Assembly (NCBI RefSeq): GCF_002109495.1
Contig: NZ_LVJN01000015.1
Location: 124,001 to 188,000, forward strand
From: Magnetofaba australis IT-1
Lineage (GTDB): Bacteria > Pseudomonadota > Magnetococcia > Magnetococcales > Magnetococcaceae
Direction of reading: 5' to 3'
DNA: 64,000 nt
Position 1 is the stretch's first letter, and every line of letters starts with the position of its first letter. Shown piece after piece: positions 24,357 to 34,129 of this stretch. The notes under the pieces were generated by a model. The model worked only from the letters and a program-made list of their open reading frames with translations, searched no databases and was not told the origin of the DNA. A program made the position numbers and the translations under genes.

Positions 24357-25537
24357 GTGAGGCGTCCAAATATCACCCCACGGGCGAACGCGCCTGGCTG
24401 GCGCTGGCTCTGTTGCAAGCGGTGGGAGCCAATCTGCTGGCGGCCAAAAGTTTTGAGCCGATCACGCTGATTCTGGCGCTGCCTCACCTGGGCGTGACCT
24501 GGTTGTTATGGCTGGGTGGACGGGCGTTTGGCCTGCCCGGGTGGATCGCCGCCTGCGCCGCCGCGCCGGGGGCGTGGCTGCTGCTGCCCCATGCTGAGGA
24601 CGCGTTGTCGCCGCTGGCGGTGGAGCTGGCCCAGGGCGCGGGGGCTATTGGTCTGCTGTGGCTGGGCATGGGCACGCGCCGTTGGGTGGGCTGGAGCATG
24701 GCCGCGGCGCTGGCGCTGTCGGCGGCGTACCATCACCCCTATTGGGGCTTTCTGCTGATCGCCCTGCCCATCATCGCTCTCACTGACGCTCAACGTCCGC
24801 AATGGTTGCGCACAGCCATGGCGCGTGGCGGCGCGGTATTGCTGCTGCTGGTTGCGCCGGTGGCGATGTTGGCTCTGCAGAGCGTCAATGCGCCGCACAT
24901 CTGGTTGGGTTCCCACCCCAGCGGCGGACTGCGCTTGTTGGCGGTGGCTGCGCCGATTCTCGAAGAGGAGATGCTGCCCGCCATCACAGAGCAGATTCGT
25001 CCCATGGCGGCGGAGTTGATCAAGCGGCGTAAAGCAGAGGGGCTGGAGCGCCCCTTCTCCAATTTCAACTGGATCCGCTATGGCGTATGGCATAAGCAGA
25101 TGGATAAGTCGCAACAGATGATCAATGACCTGCTGCTATTCAACAAAGACCAGGAGGCGGACCTCTACTACCGCAAGCTGGCGTGGCAGATCATCGCCCA
25201 GCGTCCGTTGGATTTTGCCCGTTGGCTGCTCTCGGCCCAGGCCGATGCGCTGATTACCCAAGTTGCGCGCAATGTCTGGGCTCAGGCCGCTGTTGTGTTG
25301 CTCTTGTTGGCGGGAATCCGGCGCTTGTGGCGTCCTGCGGTCGTCGACCCCGCCTGGCTGGGCGCGCGGCGCCTGGTCGCCAACGGGGTGTGGCTCTATC
25401 TGCTGGGGGTGTTCTGGGTCAGTTTGAATGGCGCGCCGGAGGTGTGGCTGGTGAACTGGCTGGCGGTGTTCCCCCTGGCCGGGCTTATTGCGCTGGGGTT
25501 GCTGGGGCTGCGTCCCGTTGCGGATGCTGGAGATTAG
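24353..25537 (+). CDS. Multi-pass membrane protein, paralogue of the preceding gene
   Basis: 394 residues, about nine hydrophobic segments. The extracytoplasmic stretch EEEMLPAITEQIRPMAAELI ... AQRPLDFARWLL matches LDESMVPQLSEEVRPLAQTV ... LRPGDYARW in the upstream protein. The N-terminal DSRGYL motif is missing, so it may be an inactive or differently specialised partner. ATG 24353 overlaps the upstream stop in ATGA, indicating coupled translation and possibly a heterodimer. Confidence 0.6.
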   Translation: MSEASKYHPTGERAWLALALLQAVGANLLAAKSFEPITLILALPHLGVTWLLWLGGRAFGLPGWIAACAAAPGAWLLLPHAEDALSPLAVELAQGAGAIGLLWLGMGTRRWVGWSMAAALALSAAYHHPYWGFLLIALPIIALTDAQRPQWLRTAMARGGAVLLLLVAPVAMLALQSVNAPHIWLGSHPSGGLRLLAVAAPILEEEMLPAITEQIRPMAAELIKRRKAEGLERPFSNFNWIRYGVWHKQMDKSQQMINDLLLFNKDQEADLYYRKLAWQIIAQRPLDFARWLLSAQADALITQVARNVWAQAAVVLLLLAGIRRLWRPAVVDPAWLGARRLVANGVWLYLLGVFWVSLNGAPEVWLVNWLAVFPLAGLIALGLLGLRPVADAGD

Positions 25538-25563
25538 ACCCTGGATAAGGATGTGTGAATATT

Positions 25564-25693
25564 TAAGATATCGAGGGCTGCGCCCTCGAGTTCCCAAAGA
25601 TCAACGACCAAACCGTGGGGCGCTGCCCCACGCCCCGCTGGGGCCGAGGGCCCCAGACCCCCGAAAATCGGGCCATAAATGTCCCGATTTTCG
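25564..25693 (-). repeat. Composite hairpin repeat, family 1, copy E (with AT-rich hairpin)
   Basis: On the plus strand: 25571-25589 (TCGAGGGC, loop TGC), 25615-25631 (GTGGGGC, loop GCT), 25638-25656 (CTGGGGCC, loop GAG) and the AT-rich hairpin 25662-25693 (CGAAAATCGGG arms, 11 bp, loop CCATAAATGT). The loop is the exact reverse complement of copy D's while the stem differs. Confidence 0.9.
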
Positions 25694-25757
25694 ACTTGGC
25701 GGCTTCAGCGCGCTCCCGTTATTTCACGCTTCGCCAACCTTCTGAGGAACAGCGAAT

Positions 25758-26804
25758 ATGTCCGCCATCTCCCTGTCTTGCGATTGGCTGCGCCCGGGCG
25801 ATGCGGCGACGGCGCGGCGTTGGGACGACTTCGTCCAAGCCTGCCCCGAGGCCACCTTCTTCCATCTGAGCGGTTGGGCTGAACTGGGCGCGCGGGTCTA
25901 TGGCCATCGCCCTTGCTGGCTGTATACCCAGCGCGGCTGCGAGATCACCGGCGTGCTGCCGCTGTCGCGGGTCACCAGCCGTCTGTTCGGCGACTCCCTG
26001 GTCTCCACCCCATTCTGCGTCTATGGCGGCGTCGCCGCCGTGGATGAGGCCAGCCGCCAACTCCTTATCGCGCGCGCCTGTGACCTGGCGCAAACGCTGG
26101 ATGTGGACGTGATGGAGCTGCGTCACCGCCAGCCGGTGCGGGCGGACTGGCCGCGCAAACAGCTCTACGCCACCTTCCGCAAGCCCATCGCCGCCGACGC
26201 CGAGGCCAATCTGCTGTCGATTCCCCGTAAACAGCGCGCCGAGGCGCGGCGGGGGATCAAGAACGGTCTGCAGTGGGCGGTCGATCCCGATAGCCGTCGC
26301 GCCTATGACATTTACGCCGAGTCGGTGCGCAATCTGGGTACGCCGGTGTTTGCCCGCGACCACTTCCGCCTGCTCGATGAACTGTTTGGCGACGCGGTGC
26401 AGTCCAGCGTGGTGGAGCAGAATGGACGTCCGCAATCGGCGGTGGTGAGCTTCCGCTTTCGCGATGAGATCCTGCCCTACTACGGCGGCGCCCTGGCCGG
26501 GGCGCGCCCTTTGGGCGCGTATGCGTTTCTCTACTATCAGGTGATGGCCCACGCCGGCGAGGCGGGGGCGCGCTGGTTCGATTTTGGCCGCAGCAAACGC
26601 GGAACCGGCTCCTATGATTTCAAGCGCTTCTTCGGCTTCGAGCCGCAGCCGCTGCACTATGAACAATATTTGGTGAACAGCCGCGCAATTCCCGAGGTCA
26701 ATCCGCTCAATCCCAAATACCGCCTGTTCATCGCCGCCTGGAAGCGCTTGCCGCTGGCCGTGGCCAACCGCATCGGCCCGCTGCTGGCTGGGAGTCTGGG
26801 CTAG
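25758..26804 (+). CDS. FemAB-family peptidoglycan/GNAT-like acyltransferase, XrtA-associated
   Basis: 348 residues with two GNAT-like domains. Recognisable parts are the opening CPEATFFHLSGWAELGARVYGH, the central IPRKQRAEARRGIKNGL, the second-domain YGGALAGARPLGAYAFLYYQ and FDFGRSKRGTGSYDFKRFFGFEP. This set defines FemAB-like proteins found in exosortase exopolysaccharide clusters. FemAB enzymes add amino acids from aminoacyl-tRNA to cell-wall peptides; members of this branch may aminoacylate a glycan or lipid, which is not proven. Confidence 0.8.
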   Translation: MSAISLSCDWLRPGDAATARRWDDFVQACPEATFFHLSGWAELGARVYGHRPCWLYTQRGCEITGVLPLSRVTSRLFGDSLVSTPFCVYGGVAAVDEASRQLLIARACDLAQTLDVDVMELRHRQPVRADWPRKQLYATFRKPIAADAEANLLSIPRKQRAEARRGIKNGLQWAVDPDSRRAYDIYAESVRNLGTPVFARDHFRLLDELFGDAVQSSVVEQNGRPQSAVVSFRFRDEILPYYGGALAGARPLGAYAFLYYQVMAHAGEAGARWFDFGRSKRGTGSYDFKRFFGFEPQPLHYEQYLVNSRAIPEVNPLNPKYRLFIAAWKRLPLAVANRIGPLLAGSLG

Positions 26805-26810
26805 CCCCGC

Positions 26811-27422
26811 TTACTCCGGTTCTGTTTCGGCGCGGGTGGCAAGCCCATCCAGACTGATGGCGTTGCGCTTGCGTTGATACGCCGCAACCCCTTCGGCGCC
26901 GCTTTTCTCCGCCCAGGTCAGCAATTTGTCCCGCTCCGCCACGTAGGTGTATTGCGGCACGGCAAAGCCGCACGACTCCAGCACCGACTCCACATCAATG
27001 CGAATCACCTGGCGAACGCCGGGGTGGGTTTGGAAGTGGGGAAATAGCGCGATGGACTCCTTCCAGCCCGCTTCCTCGGCATGAATGGCGACGCCGCGTC
27101 CATACAGGCGCAGAATTTTGGGCTTGGCGTCGAATGAGCAAAACATGATGGTGATGCGCCCGCCGCTCGGCTGGTTGGCGTTGGCGTCCGCCAGCAGATG
27201 CGCGGCGGTCTCATTGCCACTGCCGGTGAAGTTGAGGAACGCCGCCTGATTCGCTCCCATCACACGGAAACTGTCCATCCCTTTGGGCGAAAGATTGATC
27301 CGACCCTCCGCCGTGGCCGTCGCCACAAAGAAGAGATGTTGCGCCTCAATGAAAGCGCGGATGGCGTCGCTGATTGCAGGGTGCAGAGCGCCCAATTTTC
27401 GTCTCCTTGCGCCAGGCGTCAT
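26811..27422 (-). CDS. Pyridoxamine 5'-phosphate oxidase-related FMN-binding protein
   Basis: 203 residues, split-barrel flavin-binding fold. The N-terminal half has FFVATATAEGRINLSPKG and later FLNFTGSGNETAAHL, the usual pattern of PNPOx-like proteins; GGRITIMFCSFDAKP follows. Such proteins bind FMN or F420 and reduce or protect small molecules; the true pyridoxine enzyme is longer in its active-site motifs, so the substrate is unknown. It converges with the FemAB gene with only six bases between stops. Confidence 0.75.
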   Translation of the reverse strand: MTPGARRRKLGALHPAISDAIRAFIEAQHLFFVATATAEGRINLSPKGMDSFRVMGANQAAFLNFTGSGNETAAHLLADANANQPSGGRITIMFCSFDAKPKILRLYGRGVAIHAEEAGWKESIALFPHFQTHPGVRQVIRIDVESVLESCGFAVPQYTYVAERDKLLTWAEKSGAEGVAAYQRKRNAISLDGLATRAETEPE

Positions 27423-28062
27423 GTGTCAGGCAGGGGCGCGGCGCACTGCCACGCCGCACTCTCCGCTTTCCCTGAAAATGGATGCGCCACTCTCCAGCTC
27501 CCAGCGGCCAAAAGGCAACAGTTCCGGGCGCGCCAGGGCGGTCTGCATGACGGTCCGGCCTTTGGGAGAGCTTGAGGGCGATGCCCGCAACATCTTTCCT
27601 CTTCTCAATCGCCAATGTCCAATTTTGAATTCGACTGAGTTTGGAAGTGTTCGCCAGAAGTGGCGTCGCAGACGCAGGAGGGCGGCGGGGTGACTCCCCT
27701 TCTTTGATCGGGACAGTGTCCGTTTGCTCCCTGGGTGGCCGCCATCCATGTGCTTAATAACAGTAATATATAGTGTAATATGGGTTACATATTGGCGCCA
27801 GCTGTATCAAGCTCCAGGTCATGGATATTCCCCAGCATACGCTTGGAGCATAATTATAAGACCATGTAATAATTGATATAAAATTCTCTTATATGGCGCG
27901 GAACTCGTTGCGGAAACAACAAGAATAACCCGGCATAATTATGTTGCAATAAGTTACGAATCCTGTGGAAATGGATCTCCCCCTATGTGATAGTGGATAT
28001 GCAGGAAATGAATATGTTCCATATTACAAAGTTTTCCTGATGTTTTTCTTGGGGGAAGAGAC
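27423..28062. other. Gene-free gap with repeat remnant and AT-rich leader
   Basis: About 640 bases. The first third holds a decayed family 1 repeat tail (27563-27642). From about 27750 the DNA is strongly AT-rich, with several TATAAT-like strings, and probably contains the promoter of the chemoreceptor gene. No RNA gene is apparent. Confidence 0.5.
27563..27642 (+). repeat. Composite hairpin repeat, family 1, copy F (decayed remnant)
   Basis: Contains GGGAGAGCTTGAGGGCGATG and CAACATCTTTCC, a mutated last hairpin and tail start, followed by the intact tail CGCCAATGTCCAATTTTGAA and TTCGACTGAG. The hairpin arm is damaged (GCCCGCAA instead of GCCCTCAA). The upstream modules are gone. Confidence 0.65.
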
Positions 28063-30213
28063 ATGTCCGGATTACGCAATATGAGCATCCGCGCGCAGAT
28101 ACTGCTGTTGGTGGGCATTCTGTTGACGCTGTTGCTGGTGGTTTCCGCCACCGGCTTGATCAAACTGGGCCACGTCAAGGAGCGGATTCACGATATTGAT
28201 GAGCGCGGCATTCCGTTTTTGGAGACCGCCGCCGATATCTCCATTCACCAACTGGGGCAGGCGAAAACCTTGGAGAACATGTTCCGCCTGTCCGAGGAGT
28301 TGCATGTCAAAGAGATGGCCGAGCAGTTACTGGCCGAGGATAGCGACGCTTTCGTCACGCAAACGCGCGCGCATCTAAAACAGGCGCGCGTCCGTTTTGC
28401 CCAAGGCGCGCAGAAGGTGAGCAAAGATCTTGAAGAGACGGTGACGCTGCTCAAGGAGTCCACCGAGCACGCCAACTCCGAGAAGATGCGCGCCAGACTG
28501 ACCGCATTGATGACTCAGGCGCAGGGGATTCTCAAAGCGTACCACCAGTTCCGCGATCAGGCGCAAGAGGCTATGGACTTGCTCGACGCCGGTCAGATCG
28601 TTGCGGCGCACCGGATTGTGGAGAAGGTAGAGCACACCGAGGTGGCGTTGAAGAAACAGGTGAGCGCATTTGTGACCGAAGTGGAAGCGCTCATTGAGGA
28701 CTCCATCCATCGCACCGAAGCTGATGAGCAGTCGGCTATCTCCATGATCTCCATCATGGCTGTGAGCGCACTGGTCATTGGTCTGGCGCTGGGTTTTGTG
28801 CTGTCGAACCTCATCGTCAAACCCCTCAACGCCGGGGTGCGCTTCGCCAATGAGCTGGCGGGCGGCGACTTGACCGCCGGGCTGGATTTCCGCAGCAACA
28901 ATGAGCTGGGCTCCCTGGTGCTCTCCTTGGTCAAAATGCGTGATCAACTCAACGAGATGGTGGGGGTTTTGCGGTTGCGTTCGGAGTGGCTGGATGCATC
29001 GGCCAGCGAGCTGAACAGCTCTGCGCATCAGTTGGATGAGGACACCGAGCGCATGCTGGAGCGGATGCGCGACGCCGATGAGGAGGGGCGGGACGTCAAC
29101 GCGCGCATGGAGCGTATCTCCACCAGTGCGCGTCAAGGCGACGACCGCGTACGCGATGTGCTCAAAGCGGCGCAAGAGGCCAGCGAGAACATGACCACCA
29201 TCTCCGCCGGGGCGGAGCAGGCGAGCATGAATTTGAACACCGTGGCGGCGGGCGCCGAGCAGGCCACTGTGAGCATGGATCACCTCACCGAGTCGGCCCA
29301 AAAGGTGACTGATAGGATTCATGACGCCTCCAACTCGGTGGAGACGGTCACCCAGGCGGTCAATGGCGTGCGCGAGCAGTGTCAGAGCGCGGCGCGCTTT
29401 GCCCATGACGCCGAAGAGAACGCCATGGACAGTTTGCAAGCGATGCAAAAGCTCTCAACTACAGCCCAGGAGATTGGCCATGTGGTGGGCATCATCAATG
29501 ACATCGCCGAGCAGACCAATATGCTGGCGCTCAACGCCTCCATCGAAGCGGCGGGGGCGGGGGAGTCGGGCAAGGGCTTCTCGGTGGTGGCCAATGAGGT
29601 GAAGGATCTGGCGCGGCAGACGGCGGAGTCCACCATCTCCATTGGGCGCAGCATTGAGGAGATTCAAATCGGCGGCAAGAATGTGGCCGAGCGCGCCGAG
29701 CAGACGCAACAGGCGGTGCGGCGCATCACCGGCGTGACCGATGAAATCCTCTCCGCCATGGAGGAGCAGACCGACTCGGTGGGCGCCATTCGCAACTCCA
29801 TGACCTCCATCGCCGCCGAATCCGAGGATATGAATCGCCGCATCACCGAATCCCATCAGGGCATCTCAGAGGTGACCCGCAGCGTGGGCGAGATCTCCGT
29901 GGGCATCGCCGATGTGACCAAGAGCGTGGCCGAGGCCACCGTGGGAATTGAAAGCATGGCGGCGCAGGCCAAGGAGGTAAGCCAGGGCAACAGCCGCATC
30001 ACCGAAGAGGTGGTGGGCGCCGCCAAGGCGGTGGGCAGTATGTCGCACAGCGTCGACCAGGTGACCGAGCGCGCGGGCGATGTGAAGAAGCTGAGCCAGA
30101 AAGTGGGCGGACAGTCGGCGGTGACCGGCAAGGTCAGCCATGAGATCAACGAGCTGTTGGGACGCTTTACGGTGAGCGAAGCGCAGGGGCTGGTGGCGTT
30201 GCAAAGGGGTTGA
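28063..30213 (+). CDS. Methyl-accepting chemotaxis protein
   Basis: 716 residues. TM1 lies at about 10-30 ([20 protein letters not shown]), a helical periplasmic sensor of about 190 residues follows, TM2 is near 225-250, then HAMP ([19 protein letters not shown]) and a long signalling domain. The hairpin tip reads [36 protein letters not shown], split here as [17 protein letters not shown] and [11 protein letters not shown]; the usual EAARAGE is EAAGAGE. The periplasmic part is coiled and has no Cache/PAS features I can see, so the ligand is unknown. GGGGGAAGAGAC gives a strong ribosome site for ATG 28063. Confidence 0.9.
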   Translation: MSGLRNMSIRAQILLLVGILLTLLLVVSATGLIKLGHVKERIHDIDERGIPFLETAADISIHQLGQAKTLENMFRLSEELHVKEMAEQLLAEDSDAFVTQTRAHLKQARVRFAQGAQKVSKDLEETVTLLKESTEHANSEKMRARLTALMTQAQGILKAYHQFRDQAQEAMDLLDAGQIVAAHRIVEKVEHTEVALKKQVSAFVTEVEALIEDSIHRTEADEQSAISMISIMAVSALVIGLALGFVLSNLIVKPLNAGVRFANELAGGDLTAGLDFRSNNELGSLVLSLVKMRDQLNEMVGVLRLRSEWLDASASELNSSAHQLDEDTERMLERMRDADEEGRDVNARMERISTSARQGDDRVRDVLKAAQEASENMTTISAGAEQASMNLNTVAAGAEQATVSMDHLTESAQKVTDRIHDASNSVETVTQAVNGVREQCQSAARFAHDAEENAMDSLQAMQKLSTTAQEIGHVVGIINDIAEQTNMLALNASIEAAGAGESGKGFSVVANEVKDLARQTAESTISIGRSIEEIQIGGKNVAERAEQTQQAVRRITGVTDEILSAMEEQTDSVGAIRNSMTSIAAESEDMNRRITESHQGISEVTRSVGEISVGIADVTKSVAEATVGIESMAAQAKEVSQGNSRITEEVVGAAKAVGSMSHSVDQVTERAGDVKKLSQKVGGQSAVTGKVSHEINELLGRFTVSEAQGLVALQRG

Positions 30214-30280
30214 GCCGCTGATGCCGGGCGCGCATACTGCGCCTGCGTCCTGCTGACCGTTGCCACGGGCTGGGCGTGCG

Positions 30281-30347
30281 CCATGGTCGCCCCTGAATTG
30301 CGCAACGCTCTTTGCGCAATTCAGGGGCGACCATGGGACTCCCATGG
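30281..30347. repeat. Perfect 25-bp palindrome with a nested competing hairpin
   Basis: Arms 30281-30305 and 30312-30336 are exact reverse complements (they begin CCATGGTCGCCCC and end GGGGCGACCATGG) around the loop CGCTCT. The right arm's end also forms CCATGGG(ACT)CCCATGG at 30331-30347, which competes with the large stem. There is no T-tract, so it is not a standard terminator although it follows the chemoreceptor gene. Confidence 0.85.
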
Positions 30348-30401
30348 ACTCCCTCTGTTGCAGGTTCAGTGCGCGGCGGCGGGACGGCTTGAGGACACGC
30401 C

Positions 30402-31604
30402 ATGAGCGAAGAGCTCCTCTATCTGGTGCATCGCATCCCCTATCCTCCCAACAAAGGGGATAAAATCCGCTCGCACCATCTGTTGAAAGCGCTGTGCGAC
30501 CGCTACACCGTGCACGTGGGCGCGTTTGTTGACGACCCCGATGATTGGCGTCACGCCGACGCTCTCAAACAGATGGTCACCGGCGAAACTTTCCTGCTGC
30601 CCCTCAATCCCAAATGGGCGCGCGTCCGCAGTCTGCGCGGTCTGCTCACCGGCGAAGCGCTCACCTTCCCCTATCTGCGCGATGGCCGTATGCGAGCGTG
30701 GGTGGATCAGCGCATGGCCAGCGGCAACATTACCCGGGGCGTGGTCTACTCTTCGGGCATGGCGCAATATCTGTCCCCCTACGACACCATCCGCCGCATC
30801 ATCGATTTCGTCGACGCCGACTCCGATAAATGGGCGCAGTACGCCCTGGGGCTGAGTGGTCCCATGCGCTGGCTCTATCGGCGCGAGGCGCTGTCGCTGG
30901 CCGATGGCGAGCGCGCCATCGCCGAGCGTTTCGACGCCTCCTACGTCACCACCCGCCCCGAGGCCGATCTCCTGCGTCTCATCGCCCCGCTGGCGGCGAT
31001 GAAGATCGACTACTACGAAAACGGCGTCAATCAGGACTTTTTCGACCCTGAGCGGGACTACCCACGCGTCGATGGCATGGGACCGGAGGCGTTGGTGTTC
31101 ACCGGCGCTATGGACTATTGGCCCAATGTACAGGCGGTGCAGTGGTTCGTGGAGAACTGCTTTGCGGCCATTCGCGGCGCGCGCCCCGATGCGCAGTTCT
31201 TCATCGTCGGCGCCAACCCCACGGCGGAGGTGAGCGCGCTGGAAGCTCAAGCGGGCGTGATCGTCACTGGCCGGGTGGAGGATGTGCGCCCCTATGTGGC
31301 CCATGCGGCGGCGGCGGTGGCCACCCTGCGCATTGCCCGCGGCATTCAGAACAAGGTGCTGGAGGCCATGGCCATGGGCAAGGCGGTGCTGGCCACGCCC
31401 CCCGCCATGGAGGGCGCGCGACGTCTGCCGGGGCTGGAGCGCTGGATCAGCGACGATCCCGCTAAACTGTCCGCCGCCGCCATTGAGCTGCTGGCCGCCC
31501 CCTCGCTGGCGGAAGAGGCCGGGCGCATCGGGCGCGAGACGGTTAAGCAGTTCTATAATTGGGAAACAAACCTCAATCGCATTCTGCGCGAGGTGACCGC
31601 GTGA
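30402..31604 (+). CDS. Glycosyltransferase, XrtA/PEP-CTERM-associated (GT-B)
   Basis: 400 residues. The opening LYLVHRIPYPPNKGDKIRSH is diagnostic of a sugar transferase subfamily confined to exosortase exopolysaccharide clusters. Later motifs include FVDADSDKW, TGAMDYWPNVQAVQWF and RIARGIQNKVLEAMAMGK, which is the GT-B donor-binding region. It probably adds one sugar of the repeat unit at the cytoplasmic face. It overlaps the next glycosyltransferase gene in GTGA. Confidence 0.85.
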   Translation: MSEELLYLVHRIPYPPNKGDKIRSHHLLKALCDRYTVHVGAFVDDPDDWRHADALKQMVTGETFLLPLNPKWARVRSLRGLLTGEALTFPYLRDGRMRAWVDQRMASGNITRGVVYSSGMAQYLSPYDTIRRIIDFVDADSDKWAQYALGLSGPMRWLYRREALSLADGERAIAERFDASYVTTRPEADLLRLIAPLAAMKIDYYENGVNQDFFDPERDYPRVDGMGPEALVFTGAMDYWPNVQAVQWFVENCFAAIRGARPDAQFFIVGANPTAEVSALEAQAGVIVTGRVEDVRPYVAHAAAAVATLRIARGIQNKVLEAMAMGKAVLATPPAMEGARRLPGLERWISDDPAKLSAAAIELLAAPSLAEEAGRIGRETVKQFYNWETNLNRILREVTA

Positions 31605-32755
31605 CCCCAGCGTCACGGCCCCTCCACGTCGCCCATTTGCTGCATCGCTTTGACATCGGCGGTATGGAGTCGGTGTTCGCCGCGCTCATCGACCGTCTGC
31701 CCCGCGACCGTTTTCGCCATACGCTCATCGCTCTTACCGAGGTCAATCCGGCGTTCCGGCAGCGCATGGCGCGCGACGATGTGGCCATCTACAGTCTGCA
31801 CAAGCGCGAGGGCAAGGATTGGGCGGTGTGGGGGCGCCTCTACCGTCTGCTGCGGCGCATCCGCCCCGATGTGCTGCACTCGGGCAATATCGCCGCCGTG
31901 GAGGGGCAGTTTCCCGCCTGGTTGGCGGGGGTCCGGCGTCGCGTACACGCCGAACATGGTCGCGACTGGCACGATCTGGACGGCTCCAACCGCAAATATC
32001 AACTGCTGCGCCGACTGCTCAACCCCTTTGTGCAGAGCTGGGTTCCGGTGTCGCAGGATCTGGCGCGCTGGATGGAGGCCGATGTGGGGCTGCCCGCGCG
32101 CAAAATCCGCCTCATCGTCAATGGCGTGGACCTGACCCGTTATGCGCCGGATTCCACCGCGCGGGCGGCGCTGGCCGAGGGGGGGATTGCGCCCGACCAT
32201 TTCGTCATCGGCTGTGTGGGGCGCTTCTGGCCGGTGAAGGACCACGCCAATCTGCTGCGCGCCTTTGCCCATCTGTTGGCCACCGACCCTGAGGCGCGCC
32301 AACGGGCGCGGTTGGTCATCGTCGGCGATGGCCTGTTACGGGAACAGTTGCATACTCTGGCGCGGAAGTTGGAGATTACGCCGCAAATCTGGTTTGCCGG
32401 CGCGCGCGATGATGCGCCGCGCTTGCTGGCGGCAATGGACCTCTTTGCATTGCCTTCGTTGGCGGAGGGGACGCCATTGACCATACTCGAAGCCATGGCC
32501 ACGGGGCTGCCGGTGGTCGCCACCGCCGTGGGCGGCGTGCCGGACCTGCTGGCGGCGGAGGAGACCGGACTGCTGGTTCCCCCCGCCGATCCCAACGCGC
32601 TGGGGCAGGCGATGCAGCGCTATCTACATAACCCCAGTTTATTGGCCGATCACGGCGCCGCCGGACGCGCCCGCGCCGCAGCGCGCTTTGACTTGGCGCA
32701 GATGATCGACGCCTACGCCGATCTGTTCGAAGAAACCACAGACTCAGAGCGTTAA
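31601..32755 (+). CDS. Glycosyltransferase family 4, XrtA/PEP-CTERM-associated
   Basis: 384 residues, GT4. N-terminal HVAHLLHRFDIGGMESV and HAEHGRDWHDLDGSN are distinctive of exosortase-linked enzymes; VGRFWPVKDHANLL, ALPSLAEGTPLTILEAMATG and the EX7E motif (EGTPLTILEA) mark the donor site. The start is GTG 31601 inside the preceding stop (GTGA overlap), so translation is coupled; the longer frame upstream overlaps the previous gene and lacks family likeness. Confidence 0.85.
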   Translation: MTPASRPLHVAHLLHRFDIGGMESVFAALIDRLPRDRFRHTLIALTEVNPAFRQRMARDDVAIYSLHKREGKDWAVWGRLYRLLRRIRPDVLHSGNIAAVEGQFPAWLAGVRRRVHAEHGRDWHDLDGSNRKYQLLRRLLNPFVQSWVPVSQDLARWMEADVGLPARKIRLIVNGVDLTRYAPDSTARAALAEGGIAPDHFVIGCVGRFWPVKDHANLLRAFAHLLATDPEARQRARLVIVGDGLLREQLHTLARKLEITPQIWFAGARDDAPRLLAAMDLFALPSLAEGTPLTILEAMATGLPVVATAVGGVPDLLAAEETGLLVPPADPNALGQAMQRYLHNPSLLADHGAAGRARAAARFDLAQMIDAYADLFEETTDSER

Positions 32756-33115
32756 AATCGCTGGACGCGCGCAACTTGCCGATACCAGGGATTTCTTTAT
32801 CGAATGTATATTTATCGCTATAAACTCCATGATATTGCAAACTGTTACGCCTTGTTCGCAATCGCGAACTTTTGGGAAAAAATGATTGACACTTCTGTGC
32901 GCAAAGTGCAGTGTGACTAAATCGGTATGGCGATACTTGACGCCTCGCGGACGACACATTGCTTGATTCGACATTTGGGGGATCCCTCTATGCGCGTCAA
33001 CTATAAGTCTTGACGAAGCGGAGGCCTTGTTTCCAGGCGAAAGTGTCACGGCGCTATACATTTCATCGATTTTGCAGCATTGCAAGGCAGTTGTCTCACA
33101 GGGGAGTTGAGCATC
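32756..33115. other. Gene-free gap upstream of the cold-shock gene
   Basis: 360 bases. AT-richer than the flanks; a TTGACA at 32886-32891 is the only clear -35-like hexamer and its -10 partner is weak. The last ~110 bases may be a long leader, as cold-shock mRNAs often have. I see no hairpin module of the composite repeats. Confidence 0.4.
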
Positions 33116-33328
33116 ATGGCGGAACGGGAAACGGGCACGGTCAAATGGTTCAATGACAGCAAGGGCTTTGGCTTCATTGAACGCGATGGCGGCAAAGGCG
33201 ACGCCTTCGTCCACTATTCGGGCATCAGCGGGGATGGCTTCAAGACGTTGGCCGAAGGTCAGCGTGTGGAGTTCAATGTCTCCCAGGGCGATAAAGGCCC
33301 CAAAGCTGAAGGCGTGGTGGTGGTTTGA
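33116..33328 (+). CDS. Cold-shock domain protein (CspA family)
   Basis: 70 residues, standard length. The RNA-binding motifs RNP1 (KGFGFIE) and RNP2 (DAFVHYSG) are both present within [20 protein letters not shown]. CspA proteins bind single-stranded nucleic acid and melt RNA structure. ATG 33116 is preferred over an in-frame ATG 12 codons upstream because GGGGAG precedes it and the family starts there. A strong terminator follows. Confidence 0.95.
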   Translation: MAERETGTVKWFNDSKGFGFIERDGGKGDAFVHYSGISGDGFKTLAEGQRVEFNVSQGDKGPKAEGVVVV

Positions 33329-33365
33329 TCGCGCTGCGCTGAGTCAATCAGCGAGGAATCCAGAC

Positions 33366-33405
33366 AAACGCCGCTCTCCATTTCGGGGGGCGGCGTTTTC
33401 TTTTG
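33366..33405 (+). terminator. Rho-independent terminator of the cold-shock gene
   Basis: AAACGCCGC (33366-33374) pairs with GCGGCGTTT (33390-33398), and TTCTTTTG follows, giving a GC stem and a U-rich tail 38 bases after the stop. Confidence 0.8.
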
Positions 33406-33489
33406 TGGGCGCTTTGGCTCCTTTGCTTCGCGTGGCGTTTGCTGGGTTCACAATTGGCGTCCATTGCTTGCGGGCTCAACCTTGTACAG

Positions 33490-33776
33490 AGCGTTCAATG
33501 TTTGCGTGACGGAGGTCCGGCTTGCGCTGACTATAGCCGCTTGAATCCAGAATGACACAAATCCAAAGCGCTCAATGTTTGCGTGACACTGGTTGGTCTT
33601 GCGCTGACTATGGGACAAATTTCCAACGGAAATTTGGCGGGATTCTTAAGGGTCTGTGACCCTTAAGCGGGTGTGGGCAGCGCCCACGGTTTGGATTTTG
33701 ATCTTGGGAGCTCGAGGGCGCAGCCCTCGATATCTTTCATCGCCAAAATCTTTCATGTTCAATGTGAATGCGACTG
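33490..33776 (+). repeat. Composite hairpin repeat, family 1, copy G (duplicated head)
   Basis: The head module occurs twice: GCGTTCAATGTTTGCGTGAC near 33491-33510 and GCGCTCAATGTTTGCGTGAC near 33568-33587, each followed by CTTGCGCTGACTAT. Then come CAAATTTCC(AAC)GGAAATTTG, CTTAAGGGTC(TGT)GACCCTTAAG (the same hairpin as copy A), GTGGGC(AGC)GCCCAC and TCGAGGGC(GCA)GCCCTCGA, and the tail TATCTTTCATCGCC. About 250 bases after it, to 34027, hold no gene I can support. Confidence 0.85.
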
Positions 33777-34027
33777 ATTATAATATCACAATGATTGTTT
33801 GGCCGGTCGTATGCGTGTATAACTGAGGCAGGCTTGCTGCTTCCTTTCCGTTTTGCGTCTTTCCCCCTTTGCGTTCCACCACCGCCGCTCGGCGGTTTTT
33901 TTCTGTCCGCGCGCTGAGGATTCTGGCGCCTGCTCCCGTTATTCCCGCGTCACTGATCGTCCTGTTCTGAAATGGGTTCAGAACGGCGCGTTGTGATGCT
34001 TCATTTCCCTCAAGCAGGAGAATTGTC

Positions 34028-34129
34028 ATGCCTTATCGTAACTGGCCACCCACCCGCACGCCATTTGGGCAACCGTTCGGGCAACCGGATTGGCCCAACC
34101 CCGCGACCCCTATGCACAGGAGTCCATGA
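34028..34129 (+). CDS. Small Pro/Gln-rich open frame coupled to the next gene
   Basis: 33 codons from ATG 34028, with a strong ribosome site (CAGGAGAATTGTC) before it. The peptide is rich in Pro, Gln and Trp, with FGQPFGQPDW in the middle, the same composition as the protein that follows. Its TGA overlaps the next ATG in ATGA (34126-34129). It may be a leader peptide, a coupled small protein, or the true N-terminus separated from the main frame by a frameshift. Confidence 0.45.
   Translation: MPYRNWPPTRTPFGQPFGQPDWPNPATPMHRSP

Noticed and set aside
32880-32920. Promoter for the cold-shock gene at the TTGACA hexamer
   Set aside because: No matching -10 at 16-18 bases and more than 200 bases from the start; not supported enough to list as a promoter.
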